From the NCBI RefSeq assembly GCF_026013615.1, contig NZ_JAPDPI010000001.1, forward strand, positions 62,001 through 126,000: a stretch of DNA of 64,000 bases, given 5' to 3'. Below are positions 36,546-45,371 of the stretch, in pieces. The stretch comes from Plebeiibacterium marinum. Its GTDB lineage: Bacteria; Bacteroidota; Bacteroidia; Bacteroidales; Marinilabiliaceae. A program made the translations under genes and the position numbers. Numbering within the stretch: position 1 is the first letter of the stretch; each line of letters opens with the position of its first letter. Under the pieces are notes generated by a model. The model searched no databases. It saw nothing but the letters and a program-made list of their open reading frames with translations, and was not told the DNA's origin.

Positions 36546-37094
36546 TTAATCATTGTCAGCCACTACCAAATCCAGTTTAACATCATGCTCCTCAACAGGC
36601 AACATGTCAACAAGCTGACATGAATACCCAATACCTACCTTGAAAGCATTTGGCAAACAAGGCAACAACTTATCGTAATAACCGCCCCCTCTGCCCATTC
36701 TATAGCCATCCCTTGTAAATGCCATTCCAGGGATCAGGGCGAAAGTAATATCTGACAAATCAGAAATTGCCTCACCTAAAGGTTCCAGAATCCCGTAAGC
36801 TCCCTTTTGCATAAAATCCATCCCTTTGTATGGAATAATCTCAACCTCATGCCCCACTACACGAGGCAAATAAAAAAGTTTATGCTTAAACCACCGCTCT
36901 ACAAACACATGGGTATCAAGCTCATCAGCCAACGACCAATAACACAGAACATGTTGAGTATTTTTAAACTCAGGCAAACTCTCTATAGCATAAAAAACAT
37001 TGGCAGACTCAGTTGCCCTTTGCTCTTGAGCCATTGTTTTCTTTTCGCTCTTTATGCGATCACGGAGCATTTTTTTTTGCGCAACAATATTCAT
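36546..37094 (-). CDS. 5-formyltetrahydrofolate cyclo-ligase
   Basis: 182 residues. Family motifs: basic N-terminal helix LRDRIKSEKKTM, YWSLADELDTHVFVERW, the substrate/phosphate loop RMGRGGGYYDKLLP near residue 130 and GIGYSCQLVDMLPVEEHDVKLD near the end. It converts 5-formyl-THF plus ATP to 5,10-methenyl-THF. Its ATG overlaps the gldB stop codon (ATGA, 37091-37094), so it is translationally coupled to gldB. This pairing has no obvious functional reason and may simply share expression. Confidence 0.93.
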   Translation of the reverse strand: MNIVAQKKMLRDRIKSEKKTMAQEQRATESANVFYAIESLPEFKNTQHVLCYWSLADELDTHVFVERWFKHKLFYLPRVVGHEVEIIPYKGMDFMQKGAYGILEPLGEAISDLSDITFALIPGMAFTRDGYRMGRGGGYYDKLLPCLPNAFKVGIGYSCQLVDMLPVEEHDVKLDLVVADND

Positions 37095-38101
37095 GGGCGA
37101 TAATGTGAAGCTGCTAAAATTTTTCTACCATCCCTATCCTCCATTAAGGCCTTCAAGGTCACCTCTTCATTCTTTTCCATGTATGATTTCACAATCTTAT
37201 ACCCCAGGTACTCCCCTGCCCTGGGGGCTGAATTTGCACCAAAATTTGCAGTAAAAGGTGCATCGCCAGTATATTTCTGAATCAACATTCGGTCGTTACT
37301 AAAGAGGTGCTTCCACTCTACTATTGACGCCCACATATCGGCTTCGTGATTTTTACACCATTTCATTTGGTATGCAGAGTAGTCAAACAACAAGGTATCC
37401 TGTAAATCCGGGAACATATGCTCTACAAAGTACCTTACTTTTCCGTTGAAGATCATATGATTTATCACATCATCTTTGGTCTCGTCATATCCAAAATTGG
37501 TTAAAGCCATAGCTCTTAAAACATCCGGAGCCATTTTTTCTTTGGTCATGCCTTTTCTTAGGTATTTTGAGATACCCAGCCACTCATAAAATTCACAATC
37601 CTCACCCAAATATTTCTCAACACTTACTCCTATCCAGGCCGAATCCACAGCAATACTCTGGCTAAAGCCTGAAATCATTAAATAGATATCCGGTATCGTT
37701 TCTTCGGGAAAATAATATTTATAATGTTGAAAGCCTTTATTCAATTCTTCGGTAAACGCATTATAATCCGGAAAAACTACTGCTGCTTTTTTTATAATAT
37801 CTTTATTGGCATCATAATTTACAAAACCCATCAGGCGCTGGGGGTAATCGGCTCTATCATAACCTCCCACTCCAATAATTTTCTTGTTATAAGCTTCCAC
37901 AAACCGGGGATACTTCTGCCGGATAGGTTCCATTGATGCCCTTACATTTAAAGAATCTACATTATTGAGTTCCTTATAAAAAGGGATCACATCAAAATCT
38001 ACCTGAATACTACTAACATCAGGATGACTGGTCTTTTCTCCACACGATGAAAAAATTACTGTCATAAAAGACAATACTACATACAAATAACGATTTCTCA
38101 T
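37091..38101 (-). CDS. gldB: Gliding-motility-type lipoprotein GldB
   Basis: 336 residues with a lipoprotein signal (VVLSFMTVIFSSCGEK, lipid Cys at residue 20). The body has the GldB pattern: PDVSSIQVDFDVIPFYKEL, GVGGYDRADYPQR, YFPEETIPDIYLMISGFSQ, VDSAWIGVSVEKYLGEDCEFY and a C-terminal GEYLGYKIVKSYM. GldB is an inner-leaflet or periplasmic lipoprotein needed for gliding and type IX secretion in Flavobacterium; it is conserved in non-gliding Bacteroidota too. A -7 box TAAGTTTG sits 20 bases upstream. The overlapping cyclo-ligase gene follows. Confidence 0.9.
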   Translation of the reverse strand: MRNRYLYVVLSFMTVIFSSCGEKTSHPDVSSIQVDFDVIPFYKELNNVDSLNVRASMEPIRQKYPRFVEAYNKKIIGVGGYDRADYPQRLMGFVNYDANKDIIKKAAVVFPDYNAFTEELNKGFQHYKYYFPEETIPDIYLMISGFSQSIAVDSAWIGVSVEKYLGEDCEFYEWLGISKYLRKGMTKEKMAPDVLRAMALTNFGYDETKDDVINHMIFNGKVRYFVEHMFPDLQDTLLFDYSAYQMKWCKNHEADMWASIVEWKHLFSNDRMLIQKYTGDAPFTANFGANSAPRAGEYLGYKIVKSYMEKNEEVTLKALMEDRDGRKILAASHYRP

Positions 38102-38121
38102 GATGACTAAATTTTGAAAAG

Positions 38122-38129
38122 CAAACTTA
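38122..38129 (-). promoter_or_regulatory. -7 box of gldB
   Basis: The minus strand reads TAAGTTTG (TAnnTTTG match) 20 bases upstream of the gldB ATG and 28 bases from the divergent box at 38158. Confidence 0.55.
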
Positions 38130-38157
38130 AAAAAAATTCATCTGACTTCTAAAGTAC

Positions 38158-38165
38158 TATCTTTG
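38158..38165 (+). promoter_or_regulatory. -7 box of the bile acid:Na+ symporter-like gene
   Basis: TATCTTTG, an exact match, 32 bases upstream of the ATG at 38198. The same octamer precedes the M20 amidohydrolase gene. Confidence 0.6.
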
Positions 38166-38197
38166 CATCTTTATAAAATGTGACTACAAATCAAATA

Positions 38198-39175
38198 ATG
38201 ACAAAGATTGCAATACTAAAAAAAATTGACGGATTTATTGCGGGCCTTTTATGCATGATTGCACTCGCCTATTGGTTCCCTGGAATTGGTGGCACAAACA
38301 GCACCATTAAGCTCGAAACCATCTCCGGAATAGGCATATCACTCATTTTCTTTTTCTATGGATTAAAGCTGAGTCCCCATGAAATGAAAAAAGGATTAAG
38401 CAACTACAGACTACATATTTTAGTACAAACAGCCACGTTTCTCATTTTCCCGATACTCGTATTAATACTTAAACCACTTATTCGTTCCGAAGAACAAAAC
38501 ACACTATGGCTTGCACTGTTTTTTATGGCCGCATTACCATCCACTGTTTCATCTTCGGTAGTAATGGTTTCAATTGCCAGGGGCAACATACCCGGAGCTA
38601 TATTTAATGCCAGCATTTCCGGGTTAATCGGCATCATTATTACACCTGTTTGGATAGGGCTTTTTATGGACACTACAAATGGGGATTTTAACTTTTGGGA
38701 TAGTATTTTAAGCCTGGTAATTAAAATACTTTTACCCGTATTTATTGGTTTATTATTAAACAAACACCTTGGCAAATATGCCCGCAAGCACAGCAAATTT
38801 TTAACCTTGTTTGACAAAAGCATCATCCTTTCCATTGTATACAACAGTTTTAGTAAATCGTTTTCAGCCAATTTATTTCAATCAATCAATTTGAGCTACT
38901 TAACAATTACAGCTTTAGTTATTATAATACTTTTCATTCTGGTTTATGGCATTATTTTTGGCATAACCCGGTGGCTTAAATTTTCGCGGGAAGACAGCAT
39001 TACTGCTATTTTTTGCGGATCAAAAAAATCGTTGGTACACGGAACTGTGATGACAAACGTACTTTTTAAAAACATGGCCACACAAGGGATATTTATTGTT
39101 CCCATTATGGTATACCACTCGTTGCAGCTTATTGCCATTAGCTTTATTGCTCAACGCATGGGAAAGAATAAATAA
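38198..39175 (+). CDS. SBF-like (bile acid:sodium symporter superfamily) transporter
   Basis: 325 residues from the ATG at 38198 (a GTG six codons upstream is less likely given the promoter position). Nine or ten hydrophobic segments, with the SBF_like signatures GIGISLIFFFYGLKLSP, AALPSTVSSSVVMV (the crossover Pro-Ser/Thr region) and FCGSKKSLVHGTVM near the C-terminus. It probably couples Na+ or H+ to uptake of an organic anion; the substrate is unknown and bacterial members are not necessarily bile-acid carriers. Alone on this strand, divergent from gldB. Confidence 0.85.
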   Translation: MTKIAILKKIDGFIAGLLCMIALAYWFPGIGGTNSTIKLETISGIGISLIFFFYGLKLSPHEMKKGLSNYRLHILVQTATFLIFPILVLILKPLIRSEEQNTLWLALFFMAALPSTVSSSVVMVSIARGNIPGAIFNASISGLIGIIITPVWIGLFMDTTNGDFNFWDSILSLVIKILLPVFIGLLLNKHLGKYARKHSKFLTLFDKSIILSIVYNSFSKSFSANLFQSINLSYLTITALVIIILFILVYGIIFGITRWLKFSREDSITAIFCGSKKSLVHGTVMTNVLFKNMATQGIFIVPIMVYHSLQLIAISFIAQRMGKNK

Positions 39176-39261
39176 TAGGAACCAACAATAAAGACATGAG
39201 TATTTAGTTATTCATAAACAGCTTTTTATTTAATTTGCACAATCAATAAAACTATTATAAC

Positions 39262-39885
39262 ATGAGAAAAACAACCTCACTTTTTTTACTGCTACTTGTA
39301 TTATCAGGTTCTGTATTTGCACAAAACACAAGAGAAACTGATTTTAGATTTGCTTTTGTATTAAGCCCGCAAATAAGTTGGTTAAAATCAGATAACAGCA
39401 CAGTAGATGGCAACGGTAGCCTGTTTGGCTATAACTTTGGCATTGAAATGGATAAATTCTTTGCAAAAAACTATGCTATTTCTTCAGGGCTAACCATTAA
39501 CACCACTGGGGGCAAACTAAAATATGATAACACAAACACTACAGAAGAATACAGGTTAAAGTATATAGAAGTTCCCTTTAGGTTAAAACTTCAAACAAGC
39601 GATTTTCAACGAAGCAGTTTTTACGGTGTATTTGGCTTATCTTCAATGTTTAACATCAAAACCAACGATGGTTCGGGAAATAATATCAACGACGATATTA
39701 ACTTTTTCAATGTGGGATATCAATTTGGTGGAGGAATGCAGTACTCCATTGGAGGTGATGCCTACTTAAAATTTGGTTTAACCTATAACCAGGGTCTAAC
39801 GGATGTAACGGATGATAGTTCGGTGAATGTAAACGACAAAGCAACTTTAAACAGGCTGGTATTTAATTTTGGCATTATCTTTTAA
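39262..39885 (+). CDS. PorT-like / porin-family outer-membrane beta-barrel
   Basis: 207 residues. A signal peptide (LFLLLLVLSGSVFAQ) is followed by beta-barrel strands typical of PorT-like OMPs: FAFVLSPQISWLK, GYNFGIEMDKFFAKNYAISS, YIEVPFRLKLQTS, RSSFYGVFGLSSMFNIK and YLKFGLTYNQGLTDV, ending in RLVFNFGIIF with a terminal Phe. No Bacteroidota -7 consensus match, although TTTAATTTG precedes it. Followed by a strong terminator. Function unknown; the family includes adhesin-like and secretion-associated barrels. Confidence 0.78.
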   Translation: MRKTTSLFLLLLVLSGSVFAQNTRETDFRFAFVLSPQISWLKSDNSTVDGNGSLFGYNFGIEMDKFFAKNYAISSGLTINTTGGKLKYDNTNTTEEYRLKYIEVPFRLKLQTSDFQRSSFYGVFGLSSMFNIKTNDGSGNNINDDINFFNVGYQFGGGMQYSIGGDAYLKFGLTYNQGLTDVTDDSSVNVNDKATLNRLVFNFGIIF

Positions 39886-39923
39886 CAAGAGAAAGTTCGA
39901 AAAAATAAAATGATATTGATATC

Positions 39924-39961
39924 AAGAGCTACAATCATAAAAAAGTTGTAGCTCTTTTTTT
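39924..39961 (+). terminator. Intrinsic terminator after the porin-like gene
   Basis: AAGAGCTACAA pairs with TTGTAGCTCTT across a loop of about 11 bases, followed by a T-run (39955-39961). Confidence 0.9.
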
Positions 39962-40138
39962 ATGAAATATACGATCTATTACTTTATAAGCGAATTGTTA
40001 AATTCACCCCCTTTAGTCCTTTGCAAGTTCAATACTTTTGATGTTTCTTTGTGTTTTTAAAAATAGAGTCAGATAACAGTAAGAATCATTTGACAATTAG
40101 TTCTTATTTAGTGTCTCTCTTCTTAACACCCAGAAGGT

Positions 40139-41788
40139 ATGAAAATAGCTCTTGCTCAGTTAAATTATCACGTTGGCAATTTTCAGTCCAACACCGAAAA
40201 AATAATAAAAGCCATTAACAACGCCCAAAACGACGGTTGCGACCTGATTGTTTTTAGCGAATTGGCCGTTTGCGGGTATCCCCCTCTTGATTTACTGGAA
40301 AGGGAAGAGTTTATTGAACAATGCTTACTGCAGGTTGATATTATTGCTACAGAATGCAAAAGCATCATGGCCATAGTTGGGTGTCCAAGCATCAACCCGG
40401 AACCAATGGGCAAAAAGCTTTTCAACTCGGCTTTTGTTTTGGCAGAAGGTAAAGTTCAATCGGTTCACCACAAAACACTCCTCCCCAATTATGATGTGTT
40501 TGATGAATACCGATATTTTCAGCCCAATAGTGAATTTTCATTGGTTGAATTAAAGGGAAAGAAACTGGCCATAACGATATGCGAAGACTTATGGGACGAG
40601 CAACCCGTTTTTAATTCATTTGCAAAAAGCAAGCTGTATAAAAAATCGCCAATGAAGGAGTTAAAACAATTAAATCCTGATTTGGTTATTAATATTGCAG
40701 CCTCACCATTTTCATACAACCAAGGTCAAATCCGCCAGCAGATCATATCACAAAAGGCGGCAAAAAACAACATCCCGTTTTTCTATGTAAACCAGATTGG
40801 TGCCAATACCGAGCTGGTCTTTGACGGAAGCTCTTTAGCTGTTAACTGCAAAGGGGAAATTATAAAGCAACTAAACTCTTTTAAAGAAGACATCCAATAT
40901 TGCGAATTAAGCCATATGGATTCTTCACCAACAATCCATGCGAAACCCCGCGAAAAGCTTTCTCTTATACATGACGCGTTGGTTTTGGGTGTTAAGGATT
41001 ACTTTAACAAAATGGGCTTTACCAAAGCCACATTAGGTTTATCGGGAGGCATTGACTCGGCCGTAACCGTGGTTGTTGCAGCAAGGGCACTGGGTCCTGA
41101 AAACGTAAGGGTACTGCTGCTCCCATCCAAGTACTCTTCTGATCATTCCATTAAAGACGCAGAGGATTTGGCCAATAATTTGGGAATTCAATACGATATT
41201 GTACCTATCAAAGGCATTGTAGATGGATTTGACAACACGCTTGCTCCCTTATTCAAAGGACTGGATGCTGATGTTACCGAAGAAAACATCCAGGCCCGCA
41301 TACGCGGCACATTACTAATGGCTCTTTCCAATAAATTTGGACATATCTTATTGAACACCTCAAATAAAAGTGAAGCCGCCGTAGGATATGGAACACTTTA
41401 CGGTGATATGAATGGTGGACTGTCGGTTTTAGGTGATGTTTACAAAACCGACGTTTTTGCTTTGGCAAGATATATCAACAAGGATGAAGAGATTATTCCT
41501 GTAAATACCATTGTTAAACCGCCATCTGCAGAGCTTCGTCCCGACCAGAAAGACAGTGACTCTTTACCTGATTACGATTTGTTGGACCAGGTTTTATTTA
41601 ACTACATTGAAAAAAATGAGCACCCTCAAAAAATTATTGATGCAGGGTTTGATGCCGCTGTAGTTAATAAAGCAGTCCGCCTTGTTAACATGAACGAATA
41701 TAAACGTTTTCAGACAGCACCAATTATCAGGGTGTCATCAAAAGCCTTTGGCTTAGGCCGGAGGATACCTTTGGTTTCGAAATTTTAA
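40139..41788 (+). CDS. nadE: Glutamine-dependent NAD+ synthetase
   Basis: 549 residues, a two-domain enzyme. Residues 1-265 form a nitrilase-type amidase with the triad Glu41 (VFSELAVCGYPP), Lys112 (HHKTLLPNYDVFDE) and Cys148 (ITICEDLWD), which releases ammonia from glutamine. Residues about 285-549 are the NAD synthetase with PP-loop LGLSGGIDSAVT, TSNKSEAAVGYGTLYGD and DQKDSDSLPDYD. It amidates deaminoNAD to NAD in the cytoplasm. A TACTTTTG octamer at 40033-40040 could be a -7 box but would leave a leader of about 95 bases. It ends at a long hairpin that overlaps the next promoter. Confidence 0.96.
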   Translation: MKIALAQLNYHVGNFQSNTEKIIKAINNAQNDGCDLIVFSELAVCGYPPLDLLEREEFIEQCLLQVDIIATECKSIMAIVGCPSINPEPMGKKLFNSAFVLAEGKVQSVHHKTLLPNYDVFDEYRYFQPNSEFSLVELKGKKLAITICEDLWDEQPVFNSFAKSKLYKKSPMKELKQLNPDLVINIAASPFSYNQGQIRQQIISQKAAKNNIPFFYVNQIGANTELVFDGSSLAVNCKGEIIKQLNSFKEDIQYCELSHMDSSPTIHAKPREKLSLIHDALVLGVKDYFNKMGFTKATLGLSGGIDSAVTVVVAARALGPENVRVLLLPSKYSSDHSIKDAEDLANNLGIQYDIVPIKGIVDGFDNTLAPLFKGLDADVTEENIQARIRGTLLMALSNKFGHILLNTSNKSEAAVGYGTLYGDMNGGLSVLGDVYKTDVFALARYINKDEEIIPVNTIVKPPSAELRPDQKDSDSLPDYDLLDQVLFNYIEKNEHPQKIIDAGFDAAVVNKAVRLVNMNEYKRFQTAPIIRVSSKAFGLGRRIPLVSKF

Positions 41789-41810
41789 TGGCAAAAATTT
41801 AAAATAGGAT

Positions 41811-41860
41811 AAAAAAGTCTGCATTATATCCCTTTTTGTTGGTAGAATGTAGGCTTTTTT
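41811..41860 (+). terminator. Terminator hairpin of nadE
   Basis: Bases 41811-41825 (an A-run then GTCTGCATT) pair with 41846-41860 (AATGTAGGC then a T-run), 15 bp including two G-U pairs, about 20-base loop. The 3' arm's T-run (41855-41860) serves as the tail. Confidence 0.75.
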
Positions 41861-41869
41861 CTATTTTTG
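41839..41869 (+). promoter_or_regulatory. Promoter of the Crp/Fnr gene (-33 TTG and -7 TATTTTTG)
   Basis: TTG at 41839-41841, 20-base spacer, then TATTTTTG at 41862-41869, a very good match to the Bacteroidota consensus. The leader to the ATG at 41922 is about 45 bases. The -33 element lies in the loop of the nadE terminator. Confidence 0.65.
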
Positions 41870-41921
41870 GACGGAAATATGTGTTATAAAACATAATCAG
41901 CGAAAGCTAATTTTATAAACA

Positions 41922-42632
41922 ATGCCACAAAGAACAGATAAAAGCTTAAATTCAGAACCAACCATAAAAGACATAAAACAGATTTATGATGTTCTTACTG
42001 ATGAAGAAAAACTGAAACTAGAGAACAATCATAAGGTAAAGCATTTTAAAAAAAATGAAGTTATTTATGAAGAAGGTGAAGTTCCGGATAGTTTGTTGTG
42101 CCTTGGCTCAGGAAAAGTAAAAGTTTACAAAGTTGGATTTGGGGGGAGAGACCAGATTGTTCGTATGGCTAACCCAACGAGCTTCATAGGGTATCGTGCT
42201 TTTTTTGCCGAAGGTCCGCACGTTGCTTCTGCTGTTGTTATTGAACCCTGCACCATATTCTACATTCCCAAAACTATTGTGTTTGAATTATTGGAATGCA
42301 ACCACCAGTTTAGCTTAAATATCATTCGTTCATTAGCTCAGGAATTAGGTTTTTCGAGGTACAGAACAGTAACGCTTACCCAAAAACACATTAGGGGCAG
42401 GTTGGCAGAAAGCCTTTTGGTTTTAAAAGAAATCTATGGTTTTGAGGACGACGGAATGACTCTTAACGTATATTTATCAAGAGAAGACCTGGCTAATTTT
42501 TCAAATATGACTACTTCAAATGCCATTAGAACCTTATCTACTTTTGTAAACGAAAAAGTAATTACTGTAGATGGCAGAATCATTAAAATCCTGGATATAG
42601 AAACCCTGGAAAGAATATCTAAACTGGGCTAA
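41922..42632 (+). CDS. Crp/Fnr-family transcriptional regulator
   Basis: 236 residues. A cyclic-nucleotide-binding-type beta-roll (about 20-140: FKKNEVIYEEGEVPDSLLCLGSGKVKVYKVG, here with no FNR-type cysteine cluster) is followed by a long dimer helix and a C-terminal HTH_Crp domain (about 165-225: RLAESLLVLKEIYGF, LSREDLANFSNMTTSNAIRTLS). The effector is not predictable. Its own promoter is well defined. The gene is convergent with the small protein at 42695. Targets unknown. Confidence 0.9.
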   Translation: MPQRTDKSLNSEPTIKDIKQIYDVLTDEEKLKLENNHKVKHFKKNEVIYEEGEVPDSLLCLGSGKVKVYKVGFGGRDQIVRMANPTSFIGYRAFFAEGPHVASAVVIEPCTIFYIPKTIVFELLECNHQFSLNIIRSLAQELGFSRYRTVTLTQKHIRGRLAESLLVLKEIYGFEDDGMTLNVYLSREDLANFSNMTTSNAIRTLSTFVNEKVITVDGRIIKILDIETLERISKLG

Positions 42633-42694
42633 CAACCCAGATAAATTGATCATTATCGGTTATTAAAGTCAGGCTGTACATCATTCAGCCCAAC

Positions 42695-43045
42695 TTACTG
42701 ATTGTTTGCCTTTTCAAAAACAAAAACCCCGCAAATACCCTGTTCATCTTCACTTGAACCAACAATCTGTCCCTTAGCATTAATAATCCCTTCACGTATT
42801 TCAGGAAAATACTCAATTGGTTCAACAGAAATAACCTCAATATCTACCATTTCCATTTTCACTTTATCACCAATAACACTCCCCTCTATTTTGCACTTCA
42901 CCTGAAATGGAGTTTCTTCATCAATATATTCAGTAAAATCGAGCATGCCATAAACCCGCTCTCCCGCATGTGCCAATATTGCAATACCTTCATCTTTTCC
43001 TGAATCAAACTCTTCTTTAAAATTCCATCTACCTGTTAAGTCCAT
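42695..43045 (-). CDS. Small beta-rich hypothetical protein
   Basis: 116 residues with strand-like alternation: MDLTGRWNFKEEFDSG, EGIAILAHAGERVYGMLDF, FQVKCKIEGSVIGDKVKME, VGSSEDEQGICGVFVFEKA. The opening LTGRWNF and the overall pattern recall lipocalin-like or avidin-like small barrels, but no family is assigned. No signal peptide. Acidic. It lies between crp (convergent) and tex (same strand, 133 bases upstream). Probably a real gene, function unknown. Confidence 0.6.
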   Translation of the reverse strand: MDLTGRWNFKEEFDSGKDEGIAILAHAGERVYGMLDFTEYIDEETPFQVKCKIEGSVIGDKVKMEMVDIEVISVEPIEYFPEIREGIINAKGQIVGSSEDEQGICGVFVFEKANNQ

Positions 43046-43178
43046 ATATCCAATTGTTTTAGGTAAGTTAATGTAATAGCTCTATATAAATTTAATAAAA
43101 CTAAAGATAAAAAATATAGTAATCTTTTTCCAGGCACACATATAACATATCTAGTGTGCCTGGTAAAAATCCATTCAC

Positions 43179-45305
43179 TTATACATCTTTCATTGATAAC
43201 TGAATTCTTTTACGAACCTTGTCAACCTCCATCACCTTAACTTTCACATGCTCATGCAGGGTAACAATTTCATTTGGATCACTTATAAACCGGTCTGCCA
43301 TCTGAGATATATGAACCAGGCCATCCTGCTTCACACCCACATCTACAAATACACCAAAATTTGTAATATTGGTAACTATACCCGGCAATACCATCCCCAC
43401 ATGCAAATCTTCTATTGAAAAGATATTTTTATCAAACTCAAATACCTTGATGACCTGACGAGGATCGCGCCCCGGTTTTTCAAGCTCGCCCATAATATCT
43501 TTCAAGGTTGGCAATCCTACTGAGTCTGTAATATAATTTTCTAGTTTTATGCTCTTTCTGGCTTCGGCCTTTTCAATCAGATCCTGCACTTTACATCCCT
43601 GGTCTTCAGCCATTTTTTCTACAATACTGTATACTTCCGGGTGTACTGCCGAGTTATCCAGCGGATTCTTAGAATCAGAAATACGCAAAAAACCTGCTGC
43701 CTGTTCAAATGCCTTGGCACCAAGCCTGGGTACTTTTTTAAGCTGGTTCCTCGAAGTAAAAGCTCCATTCTCTTTTCTGTAGGCCACAATATTTTTTGCC
43801 AGTTGAGGCCCCAATCCGGAAACATAAGTCAACAAGTGCATACTGGAAGTATTCAAATCAACCCCCACTTTATTTACACAAGACTCCACTACCTGATCCA
43901 ATGAAGACTTTAAACTATTCTGGTCTACATCATGTTGGTATTGCCCCACACCAATAGACTTAGGGTCAATCTTTACCAATTCTGCCAGTGGGTCAATCAA
44001 CCGGCGACCTATAGAAACAGCCCCTCTAACCGTAACATCATACTCCGGAAACTCTTCACGAGCCACTTTACTAGCCGAATAAACAGACGCACCATCCTCA
44101 CTCACCACAAAGACCTGTACATCACGGCTATACTTTAAATTTCTGACAAACGACTCGGTTTCCCTTGAGGCTGTTCCGTTTCCTATCGCTATAGCTTCAA
44201 TACGATAGGCATCAACCAATGAACTTATCTTTTTTGCAGATTGCTTTGTTTCCCTTTGAGGCGGATGGGGATAAATATTTTCGTTATGCAACAAGTTACC
44301 CTGAGCATCCAAACAAACCACCTTACAACCAGTTCTATAGCCCGGATCAATTGCCAGCACCCGTTTTTGTCCCAAAGGCGACGAAAGCAACAACTGGCGA
44401 AGGTTTGTTGCAAACACCTTAATTGCCTCATCATCTGCCTTTGTTTTTGAACTGTTGGCAAATTCAGTTTCAATGGAGGGCTTCAAAAGTCTTTTACCTG
44501 CATCCTTTAGGGCTTTTTCTACTTGCTCCGACGCTTCTGTATTTCCCTTTACAAAATATCTTCCCAAACGATGCACTACTTCCTCCTCTTCAGGAGAGAT
44601 CGTCACTTTTAAAAAACCTTCCTTTTCCCCTCTCCTTATGGCAAGCAACCTATGACTGGGACACCTTTTTAGTGGCTCACTAAACTCAAAGTAATCCTTA
44701 TACTTTGCACCCTCCTCTTCTTTACCCTTAACCAGGGTTGAAGTAATCACAGCCCCTCTTTCAAATACAGTACGAACAATATCTCGGGCCACACTGTTCT
44801 CGTTTATCCATTCAGCAACAATATCCCTTGCTCCCTGCAATGCTTCATCAACATCTGCAACCTCTTCATTTACAAACCCGGAAGCCTTGGATTCCACATC
44901 CCTTTCATATTGCTTCATTAATATCCTGGCCAAAGGCTCCAATCCTTTTTCTTTTGCTTTAACAGCCCTGGTCTTTCGCTTTGGTTTATATGGAAGGTAA
45001 ATATCTTCGAGCTCCGTCAGGTTATAGGATTCATTGATTTTCTTTTTCAAATCGGGAGTCAGCACTCCTTGATCATCCATAGACTTCAGTATGGTTTCTT
45101 TCCGCTTTTCTATTTCCAAAAGCTTTTCGTAACGTTCCTTTACGGCAGCTACATTCACCTCATCCATACTACCAGTCCTTTCTTTCCGGTAACGGCTTAT
45201 AAACGGAACTGTAGCACCCCCATCCAACAACTCGATGGTATTGTCGATGTGAATGAGCTGCAACTGCAACTCAGCTGCTATTATCTTATTGATTTGATTT
45301 AACAT
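43179..45305 (-). CDS. tex: Tex-family RNA-binding protein
   Basis: 708 residues. The order of domains is that of Tex: N-terminal helical region (GGATVPFISRYRKERTGSMDE), YqgF/RNase H-like core (VLAIDPGYRTGCKVVCLD), helix-hairpin-helix (YVSGLGPQLAKNIVAYRKENG, LKKVPRLGAKAFEQAAGFLRI) and a C-terminal S1 domain (VGMVLPGIVTNITNFGVFVDVGVKQDGLVHISQM). Tex binds nucleic acid and affects transcription and stress tolerance. The S1 domain ends right at the C-terminus. It follows the DEAD-box helicase gene on the same strand but is separated from it by a terminator-like hairpin. Confidence 0.95.
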   Translation of the reverse strand: MLNQINKIIAAELQLQLIHIDNTIELLDGGATVPFISRYRKERTGSMDEVNVAAVKERYEKLLEIEKRKETILKSMDDQGVLTPDLKKKINESYNLTELEDIYLPYKPKRKTRAVKAKEKGLEPLARILMKQYERDVESKASGFVNEEVADVDEALQGARDIVAEWINENSVARDIVRTVFERGAVITSTLVKGKEEEGAKYKDYFEFSEPLKRCPSHRLLAIRRGEKEGFLKVTISPEEEEVVHRLGRYFVKGNTEASEQVEKALKDAGKRLLKPSIETEFANSSKTKADDEAIKVFATNLRQLLLSSPLGQKRVLAIDPGYRTGCKVVCLDAQGNLLHNENIYPHPPQRETKQSAKKISSLVDAYRIEAIAIGNGTASRETESFVRNLKYSRDVQVFVVSEDGASVYSASKVAREEFPEYDVTVRGAVSIGRRLIDPLAELVKIDPKSIGVGQYQHDVDQNSLKSSLDQVVESCVNKVGVDLNTSSMHLLTYVSGLGPQLAKNIVAYRKENGAFTSRNQLKKVPRLGAKAFEQAAGFLRISDSKNPLDNSAVHPEVYSIVEKMAEDQGCKVQDLIEKAEARKSIKLENYITDSVGLPTLKDIMGELEKPGRDPRQVIKVFEFDKNIFSIEDLHVGMVLPGIVTNITNFGVFVDVGVKQDGLVHISQMADRFISDPNEIVTLHEHVKVKVMEVDKVRKRIQLSMKDV

Positions 45306-45324
45306 TGGGTAATATTATTATAAA

Positions 45325-45360
45325 ATAAAAAACCGCTCTTTAATAGATAAAAAACGGCTT
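45325..45360 (-). terminator. Terminator-like hairpin after the DEAD-box helicase
   Basis: On the minus strand AAGCCG pairs with CGGTTT over a loop of about 19 bases, followed by a T-run. It sits between the helicase stop and the tex start. Confidence 0.55.
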
Positions 45361-45371
45361 GTACTTATTTT

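Noticed and set aside
43549-45302. Many plus-strand frames opposite tex
   Set aside because: All are antisense shadows of the tex coding sequence with no family features.
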